Below are positions 16,702 to 24,747 of a stretch of 36,873 nucleotides of DNA, piece by piece; position 1 is the stretch's first letter, and each line of letters opens with the position of its first letter. The DNA comes from Frigoribacterium faeni. GTDB taxonomy: Bacteria; Actinomycetota; Actinomycetes; Actinomycetales; Microbacteriaceae. Both the position numbers and the translations under genes were made by a program. The notes under the pieces were generated by a model that was not told the DNA's origin, made no database searches, and saw only the letters and a list, made by a program, of their open reading frames with translations. The stretch lies in the NCBI RefSeq assembly GCF_007988805.1, contig NZ_BJUV01000029.1, forward strand, positions 1 to 36,873, written 5' to 3'.

Positions 16702-17944
16702 GTCGTCTCTGCCCCCTCTCGTCTCGTCGGTGTCGGCGTCGTCTGCGCCCGATCGGTCGCCCGGGGCTGCGGATGGATCGGCGCACGAGTCGTCGCCCCG
16801 TTACTCGCGGAGTGTGCGACTGCCGGGGTTCGGCCTCGATGCGCAGAGCCGTCTGCTGGCCGCGCGGGTGCTCGTCGTGGGCGCCGGGGGACTCGGCGCT
16901 CCGGTGATCAACTATCTCGCATCGTCCGGTGTCGGAACGCTGGGGATCGTCGACGACGACGTCGTCGACCTGTCGAACCTACAACGTCAGGTGCTCTTCC
17001 GCCCCGACCAGATCGGGGTGCCGAAGGCGCGCGCGGCCGCCGACTGGGTGCGGTCGGCCGCGCCCGAGGTCGCCGTCGTGGTGCACCCGCTGCGACTGTC
17101 CGCCGAGAACGCGGCGCTGCTCGACGACTACGACCTCGTGATCGACGGCAGCGACTCGTTCGACACCTGCTACACGGTCGCCGACGAGGCCGCGGCCCGT
17201 GGTCTCCCCGTCGTGTGGGGCAGCGTCAACCGCTACGACGGGCAGTTCAGCGTCTTCTGGGACGACGCGCCCGACGGCCGCGCGGTCGACTACCGCGATC
17301 TGCACCCCGCGCCTCCCGCCTCCGGCTGGGACGAGTCCTGCGCCGACGTCGGGGTGCTCGGGCCGCTCTGCGGCACCGTCGGCACGGCCATGGCGAGCGA
17401 GGCGATCAAGCTGATCACCGGCGTGGGCGAGCCGCTGCTCGGCCGGGTGGTGACGGTGGACGCGCTCTCGGCGACCTGGCGCGAGAGCAGGCTGGCCCGG
17501 GCGCCGCACCGTGCCGAGGCCCGGGCCACGGCGAACGCCGCGCGCCGCGCCTCCTCGGCCACCGGCTCCGACGCCGTCGCCGTCGCCGTCGGCAACTCAG
17601 GCGATCGAGCCTCTCGTGCGCGCAGCGTGGGCCCCGACATCGGATCGCCGGAGTTGTCGACGTTGCTCGCGGCCCGCGCCGCCGGAGACGCCGACTTCAC
17701 CCTGCTCGACGTCCGCGAGGTCGACGAGCACGACTTCGCCCACATCGACGGCGACCTGCCGGCACCCGGCTTCGGCACGCGGACCCGGCAGCGTCCCGAG
17801 CTCGACCCGGAGCGGCGCGTGGTCGTCTACTGCGCCAGGGGTCCACGGGCACGGGCGGCGGCCGACCTCCTGGCCGCCGACGGCTACGACGTGTCCGTGC
17901 TGCACGGCGGCATGCTCGGCTGGCAGCTCGCGACCCGGGTCTGA
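16700..17944 (+). CDS. moeB: MoeB/ThiF-type adenylyltransferase fused to a rhodanese domain
   Basis: A 414-residue sulfur-carrier activating enzyme. A 35-residue Ser-rich leader is followed by RYSRSVRLPGFG and the nucleotide-binding VLVVGAGGLGAPVINYLASSG. DGSDSFDT and GVLGPLCGTVGTAMASEAIK are the remaining E1-like marks. A linker of about 50 residues, with a copy of the CCGCGCCTCCT repeat at 17545-17558, joins a C-terminal rhodanese domain whose VVVYCARG has the acceptor Cys at residue 378. In this family the E1 domain adenylates the C-terminal GG of MoaD and the rhodanese supplies sulfur. The only GG-ending carrier seen is moaD, which converges with it 40 nt downstream, supporting a Moco role; thiamine or other carriers are possible. 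The start is fixed by AGGAGG. Confidence 0.87.
   Translation: MSSLPPLVSSVSASSAPDRSPGAADGSAHESSPRYSRSVRLPGFGLDAQSRLLAARVLVVGAGGLGAPVINYLASSGVGTLGIVDDDVVDLSNLQRQVLFRPDQIGVPKARAAADWVRSAAPEVAVVVHPLRLSAENAALLDDYDLVIDGSDSFDTCYTVADEAAARGLPVVWGSVNRYDGQFSVFWDDAPDGRAVDYRDLHPAPPASGWDESCADVGVLGPLCGTVGTAMASEAIKLITGVGEPLLGRVVTVDALSATWRESRLARAPHRAEARATANAARRASSATGSDAVAVAVGNSGDRASRARSVGPDIGSPELSTLLAARAAGDADFTLLDVREVDEHDFAHIDGDLPAPGFGTRTRQRPELDPERRVVVYCARGPRARAAADLLAADGYDVSVLHGGMLGWQLATRV
17545..17558 (+). repeat. CCGCGCCTCCT repeat copy inside the MoeB-rhodanese linker
   Basis: CCGCGCCTCCTCGG occurs in frame, encoding RASS within the non-conserved linker between the two domains. It is identical to the intergenic copies at 31460 and, in core, 33742. 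Confidence 0.6.
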
Positions 17945-17983
17945 GGCGCGAGAGCCGGGAAGGTCGGGCCGATCGAGCCGGTC

Positions 17984-18304
17984 CTAGCCCCCGGCGAAGG
18001 GCGGCATGACGTCGACGACGGCACCGTCGGAGACGAGCTGCTCGCGGTCGCGCGTGGTGAGTCCGTCGACCAGGAACGAGCAGCGCAGCAGCACGTCGCG
18101 GAAGTCCGCGGCCGACATCCCCTCGACCGGACGGACCTCGGTCAGCAGACGCCCGACGGTGGGGTGCTCGCCGGCCGGCACGACGACGTGCTGCTCGTCG
18201 CGGCCCACGGCGGCGCGGGCGGCGGCGAAGAAGCGCAGGGTCGCGGTCACCGAGGCGGACTCGACAAGGGAGGCCGTCGCGGGAGTCGGGTGGGTGGTGG
18301 TCAC
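17984..18304 (-). CDS. moaD: MoaD-type molybdopterin synthase sulfur carrier subunit
   Basis: A 106-residue ubiquitin-fold carrier. TATLRFFAAARAAVG is the usual first strand and helix, VSDGAVVDVMPPFAGG is the C-terminal block, and the protein ends in the required GG that is adenylated and thiocarboxylated. It would donate sulfur to cyclic pyranopterin monophosphate together with MoaE (29073-29564). The N-terminus is about 20 residues longer than most MoaD proteins. The start is a GTG 1 nt after the moaA TGA, so the two genes are translated from one message. Confidence 0.88.
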   Translation of the reverse strand: MTTTHPTPATASLVESASVTATLRFFAAARAAVGRDEQHVVVPAGEHPTVGRLLTEVRPVEGMSAADFRDVLLRCSFLVDGLTTRDREQLVSDGAVVDVMPPFAGG

Positions 18305-18305
18305 G

Positions 18306-19397
18306 TCAGCCTCCGATGGCGCTCATGGTGCGGGCGGGTTGCACGAAGTCGGGGTCGTCGATGCCGTGGCCCGAGGGCTTGGCCCACATCGCGCCGCGCC
18401 AGGCGTCGGCGAGCTCGTCGTCGCTCGCGCCGTCGCGCAGCAGGTCGCGGAGACCGGTCTCGCCGCCGCTGAACAGGCAGCTGCGGATGCCGCCCTCCGC
18501 GGTCATTCGCGTCCGGCGGCAGTCGGCGCAGAACGGCTCGCTGACCGAGGCGATGATGCCGACCCGTCCGCTGAGCCCGGCGTCGTCGCCGCGTCCGACC
18601 GCGTCGAACAGCTCGGCGGGGGCGCCGTCCCGCTCGATGTCGGTGGGGCTGAGGTCGAAGCGGGTGGCGATCAGCGAATGGATGTCGCGCGAGGTGACGA
18701 AGGAGGCGCGGTCCCAGCTCCGATCGGCGTCCAGCGGCATCTGCTCGATGAACCGCAGCTCGTGCCCGCCGCGCAGGGCCCAGGCGAGCAGGTCGGGCGC
18801 CTCGTGGTCGTTCACCCCGGGCAGCAGCACGGCGTTGATCTTGACCGGGGTGAGCCCGGCGGCGGCCGCGGCGTCGACGCCGGCGAGCACCTTGTCGAGG
18901 AACGGCCGACGCGAGACCTTCATGAAGGTCTCGGCGTGCAGCGAGTCGAGCGAGACGTTGACGCGGTCGAGGCCGGCGTCGGCGAGCGCCTGGGCGCGGT
19001 GCGCGAGGCCGATCGCGTTGGTGGTCAGCGAGACCTCGGGGCGGGGCTCGAGCGCCGCGACGCGACGGACGATGTCGATCAGGTCGGCGCGCAGCAGCGG
19101 CTCGCCCCCGGTGAACCGGACCTGGCGGATGCCGAGGAGGCGCACCCCGATCTCGACGAGCCGCACGATCTCGTCCGCGTCGAGCGCCTGCTCGCGGGGC
19201 AGGGCGGGCAGGCCGTCGGCGGGCATGCAGTACGTGCACCGCAGGTTGCACTTGTCGGTCAGCGAGACGCGCAGATCGGTGGCCGTGCGGCCGAACCGGT
19301 CGAGCAGCCCGGGGGCCGTGTCGGAGCCGGGGCGCGGGACGGTGACGGTGTCATCGGCCCGACCGGGCATCGTGGGCAGTCCGAGTGAGACGGTCAT
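18306..19397 (-). CDS. moaA: GTP 3',8-cyclase
   Basis: A 363-residue radical SAM enzyme for the first step of Moco synthesis, GTP to 3',8-cyclo-GTP. The N-terminal radical SAM cluster is C50-x3-C54-x2-C57 (CNLRCTYC). FTGGEPLLRADL is the SAM-binding GGE motif. The second 4Fe-4S site is visible as PFCADCRRTRMTAEG followed by SCLFSGGE. The protein ends MSAIGG, and the terminal GG is functionally important in the family. Two in-frame Met codons exist near the N-terminus. The first, at 19397, is preceded by TAACCT at 6 nt and is chosen. It is first in a moaA-moaD operon. Confidence 0.95.
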   Translation of the reverse strand: MTVSLGLPTMPGRADDTVTVPRPGSDTAPGLLDRFGRTATDLRVSLTDKCNLRCTYCMPADGLPALPREQALDADEIVRLVEIGVRLLGIRQVRFTGGEPLLRADLIDIVRRVAALEPRPEVSLTTNAIGLAHRAQALADAGLDRVNVSLDSLHAETFMKVSRRPFLDKVLAGVDAAAAAGLTPVKINAVLLPGVNDHEAPDLLAWALRGGHELRFIEQMPLDADRSWDRASFVTSRDIHSLIATRFDLSPTDIERDGAPAELFDAVGRGDDAGLSGRVGIIASVSEPFCADCRRTRMTAEGGIRSCLFSGGETGLRDLLRDGASDDELADAWRGAMWAKPSGHGIDDPDFVQPARTMSAIGG

Positions 19398-19403
19398 CTG
19401 TCG

Positions 19404-19409
19404 AGGTTA
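19404..19409 (-). promoter_or_regulatory. Leaderless-type -10 (TAACCT) for moaA-moaD
   Basis: On the minus strand TAACCT ends 6 nt before the ATG at 19397. It overlaps the TAA stop of the upstream glycosyltransferase gene, so moaA may also receive readthrough transcription. Confidence 0.4.
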
Positions 19410-20861
19410 AGCCCCGTCGGCCGGAATCGCGCGCCGTCGTCGCGAGACGAGTCGTCGCAGCCGCCGTCCGTCGTCGGCGAGACCGTCGAGGAGGCGGTCG
19501 GCGAACCCCGGCCGGGCCCGCCACAGCGAGACGAGCACGACGACCAGCAGGGCCGTGGCCAGCGACGAGCGCTGCAGGGCGAGGCCGGGCTCGAGCTGCC
19601 TGACGAGCAGGGCGACGGGGATCGCGAGCCATTCCCCGCGCCCCGTCATGGCGACGAACGGCACGAGCAGGAGGGCGTACCAGGGGTAGCGCGGGCTGAC
19701 CGCGGCGAGGGTGACCCCGATCATCACGAGCTGGCCGAGCCAGGGGTCGTCGGGGTCGGTCTTCAGCCAGACGAGCAGCCCGGTCACGCCGACGATCAGC
19801 ACGACCGCCGGGGTGGCCCACGAGTCGGGCAGCCAGGCCGACACGAGGGCGAACCGGCTGCCGTCCTCGTAGCCCTCCTCGGTGAGATAGCCCGGCAGGT
19901 AGCCGAGCACGGCGATGCCCGTCGAGAGGACGTACGGCACGTAGAGCACCGCGAAGGTGACGATCGCGCCGACGATCACCTTGTGCGGCTGGCGGCGCAG
20001 CAGCGCGGGGGCGGCGATGACGGGGATCAGCTTGGTCGCGATGGCGGCGCCGAGCGCGATGCCGCCGCGCCAGCGCCGCCGCGTCGAGACGAGGAGCGAC
20101 GCGGCGAGCACGAGCACCCCGCCGAGCAGGTCGACGTGCGAGTTGGTGACGCCCTCGCTGAAGACGAGCGGGCACCAGCCCCAGAGCGCGGCCCAGCGCG
20201 GATCGAGGCCGCGGCGCCGGAGGGCCACGAGCAGGGCCGCCGTCGTGGCGAGCACCATGACGAGGCCGAGCACCTGCAACGGCGCGAACTCGGCGTCGGG
20301 GCCGACCACGGCGCGCACGGCCCAGAAGTACAGTTCGGCGGTCGGCGGGTAGATGGTGGGCACGTCGGGCCGGTTGATGGCCGTGCAGACCACGTCGCCG
20401 GTCTCGGTGTCGTAGCCCCGGTGGATCTGACGGGTCTCCTGGCCGCAGCGGAGCCCGATCGTGCCGTCGTCGCGGGTGAACTCGGCGGCGGGCGGGAAGA
20501 TCCACTCGGGCCGCAGATCGCGCAGCTCGCCGGCCTCGGGGGTGTACTCGTAGGGCGAGACGCCCTCCGTCTGCACGATGCCGTCCCAGGCGTAGCGCGC
20601 CGGGTCGGTGCTGGTGTTCGGCGGGCTGAGCAGCGCGGCTCCGCCGACCAGGGCGGAGCCGATCAGCACGAGGGCGGTGACGGCCCGGGCCGGGACCCGG
20701 CGCAGCAGCAGCACGGCGACGGCGAAGAGCACCCAGCACGCGGTCGTCCAGTAGACGAAGTCGGGTCGGGTCTCCTTCGCGACGAATCCGAGCGTCAGCA
20801 GACCCCAGCCGACGGCCACGGCCAAACCGCTGACGGCCACGGCCGCGAATAGAGTACGCAC
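19407..20861 (-). CDS. Polytopic GT87-like (DUF2029) glycosyltransferase
   Basis: A 484-residue membrane protein with about ten to twelve hydrophobic segments. ARYAWDGIVQTEGVSPYEYTP lies in the first large external loop, with the Asp expected for GT-C catalysis. IYPPTAELYFW, TNSHVDLLGGVLV, GAAIATKLIPVIAAPALL and SPRYPWYALLLVPFVA are patterns I associate with the alpha-mannosyltransferase/GT87 group. The donor is probably a polyprenyl-phosphate sugar and the acceptor is unknown. The start is put at GTG 20861, directly before the first hydrophobic segment. A Met at 20948 would add 29 residues and overlap the divergent Moco oxidoreductase start by 20 nt. The stop is 9 nt before the moaA start, so the genes may be co-transcribed. 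Confidence 0.75.
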   Translation of the reverse strand: MRTLFAAVAVSGLAVAVGWGLLTLGFVAKETRPDFVYWTTACWVLFAVAVLLLRRVPARAVTALVLIGSALVGGAALLSPPNTSTDPARYAWDGIVQTEGVSPYEYTPEAGELRDLRPEWIFPPAAEFTRDDGTIGLRCGQETRQIHRGYDTETGDVVCTAINRPDVPTIYPPTAELYFWAVRAVVGPDAEFAPLQVLGLVMVLATTAALLVALRRRGLDPRWAALWGWCPLVFSEGVTNSHVDLLGGVLVLAASLLVSTRRRWRGGIALGAAIATKLIPVIAAPALLRRQPHKVIVGAIVTFAVLYVPYVLSTGIAVLGYLPGYLTEEGYEDGSRFALVSAWLPDSWATPAVVLIVGVTGLLVWLKTDPDDPWLGQLVMIGVTLAAVSPRYPWYALLLVPFVAMTGRGEWLAIPVALLVRQLEPGLALQRSSLATALLVVVLVSLWRARPGFADRLLDGLADDGRRLRRLVSRRRRAIPADGA

Positions 20862-20928
20862 GAGACCAGTCTGTCGGACGCCCAGCCGGGTGTCCGAGGC
20901 GGCCGGTCCGACAACGGAACGAACCGTC

Positions 20929-22263
20929 ATGAGAAGCCTGCTCTTCACCCTCCGCCACGCGGCGACCTCGCCGACGCGGAACGCCCGGACGGCGACGGTG
21001 CTCGGGCGGCTGCTGGGCCTCGCGTTCCTCGTCTGCCTGCTGACCGGCCTGTACAGCCACTTCCTGCAGGAGCCCGCCGACTGGATGCGGTTCCCGACCC
21101 GGCCCGTCTGGCTCTACCAGGTCAGCCAGGGCGTCCACATCACCGCGGGCATCGCCTGCATCCCGCTGCTGTTCGGCAAGCTGCACGCGGTGTTCCCGCA
21201 GCTGTTCCAGTACCCGCCGGTGCGTCACCCGGTGCAGGTGCTCGAGCGCGCCTCCATCGCCCTGTTCGTGGCGGCCTCGGTCCTGCAGCTGGTCACGGGC
21301 CTCCTGAACACGTTCCAGTACTACCCGTGGCCGTTCCCGTTCCGGCAGGTGCACTTCGCCCTCTCGTTCGTCATCATCGGGTCGCTCGCGATCCACATCG
21401 CCGTCAAGCTGCCGCTCATCACGCGGTACTGGCGGGCCCGCGACAGCTACGACGCCGACGGCGTGTTCGTGGAGCCGCACGGCGACCTCGACCCCGCCCA
21501 GGCCGAGTTCGTCGCCACCCGCGAGCTGTCGGCCCGACGCAGCCGGCAGGAGGCGCGGGTCGCCTCGGACACCGGCACCGCGCCTCCTCGGCCCCGGGGC
21601 GTGGTCGGGCGGGTCACGCACTGGATCGACACGGCGCACGAGGGCGACGACGATCCCCGCCGCACCCGACTCTCGCGCCGAGGGTTCTTCGGCGCGATCG
21701 GCGTCGCCACCGGTGGCGCGGTCGTGCTCACCGCCGGGCAGTCGTTCACGGCCCTCGAGCCGTTCAACGCGTTCGCCCCGCGGCAGCGCGGCATCGGGCC
21801 GAACGATCTGCCGATCAACCGGACGGCGGCCGCCGCGAAGGTGCTCGAGAGCGCCATGGCGCCCGACTGGCGACTGACCGTGTCGAACGGCGACCGCTCG
21901 CTCGCCTTCAGCGCCGACGACCTCACGGCCATGACCCAGAACGACGAGGCCCTGCCCATCTCCTGCGTCGAGGGCTGGAGTCAGACCGGGCGCTGGCGCG
22001 GGGTCCGACTCGTCGACCTCATGGCGATGGTCGATGCGCCGTCCGACGCCCGGCTCCGGTTCACCAGCCTCGAGGAGCGCGGGGGGTACCGCGTCATGCT
22101 GATGGGGTCCGAGTACGCGACCGATCCCCTGACCCTCGTCGCGCTCGAGCTCAACGGCGAACGACTCAGCATCGACCACGGCTACCCGGCGCGGGTCATC
22201 GCGCCCGGGCGCCCCGGCGTGCTGCAGACCAAATGGCTGACCACGATCGAGGTGATCCGATGA
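20929..22263 (+). CDS. Membrane cytochrome b561-like / molybdopterin oxidoreductase fusion with internal Tat motif
   Basis: A 444-residue protein. Residues about 20-190 form four hydrophobic segments with several His (GLYSHFLQE, QGVHITAG, GKLHAVF, RQVHFALSF, AIHIAVKLP), consistent with a heme b domain. A hydrophilic linker follows and then LSRRGFFGAIG with a twin arginine at residues 250-251. A fifth hydrophobic segment (VATGGAVVLTAGQSF) comes next. The C-terminal domain (about 280-444) is of the sulfite oxidase/YedY Moco fold, with the molybdenum-ligating Cys346 in SCVEGWSQTG. The layout implies Sec insertion of the first segments and Tat export of the cofactor-loaded domain, as known for the actinobacterial Rieske protein. 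The substrate is unknown. A repeat pair lies in the linker. ATGA overlaps the next gene. Confidence 0.85.
   Translation: MRSLLFTLRHAATSPTRNARTATVLGRLLGLAFLVCLLTGLYSHFLQEPADWMRFPTRPVWLYQVSQGVHITAGIACIPLLFGKLHAVFPQLFQYPPVRHPVQVLERASIALFVAASVLQLVTGLLNTFQYYPWPFPFRQVHFALSFVIIGSLAIHIAVKLPLITRYWRARDSYDADGVFVEPHGDLDPAQAEFVATRELSARRSRQEARVASDTGTAPPRPRGVVGRVTHWIDTAHEGDDDPRRTRLSRRGFFGAIGVATGGAVVLTAGQSFTALEPFNAFAPRQRGIGPNDLPINRTAAAAKVLESAMAPDWRLTVSNGDRSLAFSADDLTAMTQNDEALPISCVEGWSQTGRWRGVRLVDLMAMVDAPSDARLRFTSLEERGGYRVMLMGSEYATDPLTLVALELNGERLSIDHGYPARVIAPGRPGVLQTKWLTTIEVIR
21548..21588 (+). repeat. Inverted repeat pair inside the oxidoreductase linker
   Basis: AGGAGGCGCGG (21548-21558) and CCGCGCCTCCT (21578-21588) form a perfect 11-bp inverted pair with a 19-nt loop. 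It is fully in frame (residues about 207-220, ending TAPPR). The arm order is the reverse of the intergenic pairs at 6104 and 9932. Confidence 0.7.
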
Positions 22264-22742
22264 GCACGTCCCGAGCAGCCGGAGGGCGCGGGGTGCGCGT
22301 CACGCGCGGTGTCCTGCTCGCCCTCGGCGTCGCCCTGATCGGCCTCGGCGGCTTCGTGCTCGTCGACACCGTGAGCCCGACCCGGTACACCGGCCTGCTG
22401 ATCTGGCTGATCGGCTCGGTGATCGTGCACGACGCGGTCATCGCGCCGATCGTGGTCGGCGTCGGACTGGTGGTGCGCCGGACCGGCCGCCGTGTGCCGG
22501 CGGCCGTGATCGTGATGGTGCAGTCGGCCGTCGTGGTCGGGGCGATCCTGTCGCTGATCGTCGTCCCCGAGATCGTCGCGAAGGCGAAGGGCCCGCGCAA
22601 CGACACGGTCCTCCCGTTCGACTACGCGGGACGCCTGGGCGCCATGTGGCTGGTGATCGCGGTGATCACCGCGGCCGTCGTCGCCGGCTACCTCGTGTGG
22701 ACGAGGCGGCAGAAGGTGCGCGAGTCGACCGACCAGGTCTGA
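22260..22742 (+). CDS. Small four-helix membrane protein, partner of the Moco oxidoreductase
   Basis: A 160-residue integral membrane protein. It has four hydrophobic segments, at about residues 17-35 (VLLALGVALIGLGGFVLV), 44-68, 78-100 and 124-145, and a short basic C-terminal tail. I recognise no named family. Its ATG overlaps the oxidoreductase stop (ATGA), so the two are translated together. It may be a membrane partner, assembly factor or electron-transfer subunit, which is inference from position. The last 55 nt overlap the 3' end of the minus-strand methyltransferase gene. Confidence 0.75.
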   Translation: MSTSRAAGGRGVRVTRGVLLALGVALIGLGGFVLVDTVSPTRYTGLLIWLIGSVIVHDAVIAPIVVGVGLVVRRTGRRVPAAVIVMVQSAVVVGAILSLIVVPEIVAKAKGPRNDTVLPFDYAGRLGAMWLVIAVITAAVVAGYLVWTRRQKVRESTDQV

Positions 22743-23389
22743 GCGACCCGCAGGCCGGCGGCTCGGGCGTGCACGTGCAGCGCCTCGCGACCGACCTCGG
22801 CCCAGGGGAAGGTCGCGCTGCTGAGGCCCTGGTCGTCGACGACCTGGGCGTCGTAGACGTCGTCGACCCCCGCGTCGGGCGCGGTCTCGACGACGACCGA
22901 GCCGTCCGTCGCGACCACCTCGGCGCAGCGGGCGAGCAGGACGGACGGGTCGCCGCCGATGCCGATGTTGCCGTCGAGCAGCAGGGCGACGTCCCAGCGG
23001 CCCTCGTCCTCGAGCGGGTCGAAGACCGAGCCGGCGGCCACGGGGAGGCCCGCGTCGGCGGCCATCGCCACCGCGGTCTCGGACACGTCGATTCCCAGGA
23101 CGTGGAGCCCGCGGGCGACGGCGGCGCGCACCATGCGCGCCGGGCCGCAGCCGATGTCGAGCACCGACCCGGCTCCGTCGAGCGTCGTGAGGTCGGCGGC
23201 GTCGGCGGCTGCGCTCCAGCGGGCGACGTCGAAGGGCTCGTCGTCGGAGGTCCGCTCCGTCGTCGGCGCGGGAGTCGCGTCGGCCCGGACGAGCTGCAGG
23301 AGGCCCTCGCGGCGGAGCGCCCTGGCGTACGGCTCGCCCCCGCCGGAGCCGAAGGTGGCGATGGGGTGGGTGTCGGCGGTGAGTGTCAC
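22688..23389 (-). CDS. Class I SAM-dependent methyltransferase
   Basis: A 233-residue protein with the Rossmann-fold methyltransferase motif I, VLDIGCGPARMV, followed by VLGIDVSETAVAMA (motif II region) and DVALLLDGNIGIGG (motif IV region). The N-terminal 75 residues (FGSGGGEPYARALRREGLL) precede the SAM domain. No CxxC or extra Cys pair of the arsenite methyltransferase type is present. The substrate is unknown; the neighbours suggest a sugar, lipid or isoprenoid. It is the last gene of a three-gene unit. Its GTG start overlaps the DUF2064 stop (GTGA), and it overlaps the convergent membrane-protein gene by 55 nt at the 3' end. Confidence 0.82.
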   Translation of the reverse strand: MTLTADTHPIATFGSGGGEPYARALRREGLLQLVRADATPAPTTERTSDDEPFDVARWSAAADAADLTTLDGAGSVLDIGCGPARMVRAAVARGLHVLGIDVSETAVAMAADAGLPVAAGSVFDPLEDEGRWDVALLLDGNIGIGGDPSVLLARCAEVVATDGSVVVETAPDAGVDDVYDAQVVDDQGLSSATFPWAEVGREALHVHARAAGLRVAQTWSVDSRTFCRLVHTR

Positions 23390-24075
23390 GGGCGGGACTC
23401 CTCGGTGTTCGAGCGGGCCGGCATCGGGAACTCGGCGGGGGTGGGGGACGATGGGATGGCGGTGTCGGCGAGCCGGAGGGCGGCCGCGAAGCGGCTCCGC
23501 GGTGCGGTGGCGGCGACGAGACGGGCGTCGTCGATGGTGTCGACGTCGACGAGCTCGGGCAGCATCCGCACCCGCAGCCCGGCGTCGGCCAGTCGTCGGA
23601 GCTGGTGCGCACCGGTGTCGTCGCGCGACATCGGCACGCCGCGCAGGAGGTCCCCGGTCGGTCGGGCCAGGCCGAGAGCCCAGAAGCCGCCGTCGTTGGC
23701 CGGTCCGAACCAGGCGTCGACGTCGTCGGTCCACCGGTCGAACACCGGGGCGAGGGTCTCGACCGTCACCTGCGGGGTGTCCATCCCGATGAGCACGGTC
23801 GGGCCGTCGACCTCGTCGAAGAGGGCGCCGAGCCGTGCGTCGAGGTCGCCACCGATCTGAGGGATCACATCGAACTGTTCGGAGCCGGGCGGGGTTCGGT
23901 TGCCGTCGAAGAGCAGGACGCGTCGGGTGGCGGGCAGGGCGGAGGCCACCGCGAGGGTGTCCTGGATGGCGGCGGCCGCGACGTCCGCCGCCTGCTCGAG
24001 GCTCAGCGGAGGGTGGAGGCGCGTCTTCACCCGGCCGGGGATCGTCTCCTTCGCGATCACGACGATGGTGGTCAT
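23386..24075 (-). CDS. DUF2064 / TIGR04282-type glycosyltransferase-like protein
   Basis: A 229-residue nucleotidyl/glycosyl transferase-fold protein. VVIAKETIPGRVKTRLHPPLS is the N-terminal family signature with the P-G-x-x-K-T-R pattern. VLIGMDTPQVTVETL and GPANDGGFWALGL are the other marks. Database names link this family to arsenosugar synthesis because of its partners in some genomes, but no arsenic gene is present here. The start at MTTIVVIAK is directly after the GT2 stop (ATGA overlap), and its own stop overlaps the methyltransferase start. It probably acts on a nucleotide-activated sugar in the cytoplasm; the specificity is unknown. Confidence 0.83.
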   Translation of the reverse strand: MTTIVVIAKETIPGRVKTRLHPPLSLEQAADVAAAAIQDTLAVASALPATRRVLLFDGNRTPPGSEQFDVIPQIGGDLDARLGALFDEVDGPTVLIGMDTPQVTVETLAPVFDRWTDDVDAWFGPANDGGFWALGLARPTGDLLRGVPMSRDDTGAHQLRRLADAGLRVRMLPELVDVDTIDDARLVAATAPRSRFAAALRLADTAIPSSPTPAEFPMPARSNTEESRP

Positions 24076-24740
24076 CGGCCGGCCTCGCGGAGCAGACGGG
24101 ACATGTCCTGCACGGCGACCGTGGTGCCGCGGATCGTCCCGGTGACCTTGCTGCGACCGACGCGGGGCGAGTACGGCGCGTCCTGTTCGACGATCCGCCA
24201 CCCGGCCTCGGAGGCGCGGAGCACCATCTCGAGCGGGTAGCCGCTCCGTCGATCCCTCAGGTCGAGGGCGAGCAGGCCCTCTCGACGCGCGACGCGCATC
24301 GGGCCGAGGTCGTGCAGGGAGACCCCGCTGGCCCGCCGCATCAGACGTGCGAGCACGAGGTTCGCGAAGCGGGCGTGCAGCGGCCAGGCGCCCCGCATGG
24401 TGGGCCGGCGGCGACCCAGCACGAGGTCGGCGTCGCCGGCGATGACGGGGGCCGCCAGAGCGGCGAGATCGGCGGGGTCCATCGAGGCGTCGGCATCGCA
24501 GAACGCGACGTAGGGCGCGGTGGCGGCTTCGAGGCCGGCGTGGGCCGCGGAGCCGAACCCGCGCCGCGACTCGTGCACCACCGTCGCGCCGTGCTCGGCC
24601 GCGATCCGGGCCGATCCGTCGGTCGATCCGTTGTCGACCACGATCGCGTGCCAGCCCTCGGGGAGGCGGCCGAGCACCCAGGGGAGCGCTCCCGCCTCAT
24701 CGAGACACGGGAGCACGACGTCGACCAGGGGAGTGCTCAT
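24072..24740 (-). CDS. GT2 glycosyltransferase (polyprenyl-phosphate-sugar synthase type)
   Basis: A 222-residue GT-A fold enzyme. VDVVLPCLDEAGALPWVL begins the domain, and IVVDNGSTDGSARIA and FCDADASMDP hold the DNGS and DxD-like donor and metal sites. LHDLGPMRVARREGLLAL and SGYPLEMVLRASEAGWRI are typical of the TIGR04283/dolichol-phosphate-mannose-synthase-like group. There is no membrane segment. It is a candidate for making the polyprenyl-linked sugar used by the GT-C enzymes nearby. It is first of the GT2-DUF2064-methyltransferase unit, and its stop overlaps the next start (ATGA). TACAGT lies 7 nt before the ATG. Confidence 0.86.
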   Translation of the reverse strand: MSTPLVDVVLPCLDEAGALPWVLGRLPEGWHAIVVDNGSTDGSARIAAEHGATVVHESRRGFGSAAHAGLEAATAPYVAFCDADASMDPADLAALAAPVIAGDADLVLGRRRPTMRGAWPLHARFANLVLARLMRRASGVSLHDLGPMRVARREGLLALDLRDRRSGYPLEMVLRASEAGWRIVEQDAPYSPRVGRSKVTGTIRGTTVAVQDMSRLLREAGR

Positions 24741-24747
24741 CCTCCCG

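Noticed and set aside
23386-24201. Arsenosugar biosynthesis assignment for the DUF2064-GT2-methyltransferase unit
   Set aside because: Family names suggest it, but the methyltransferase has only two Cys (in VLDIGCG and RTFCRL), no arsenite-binding set, and no arsenic gene lies in the window.
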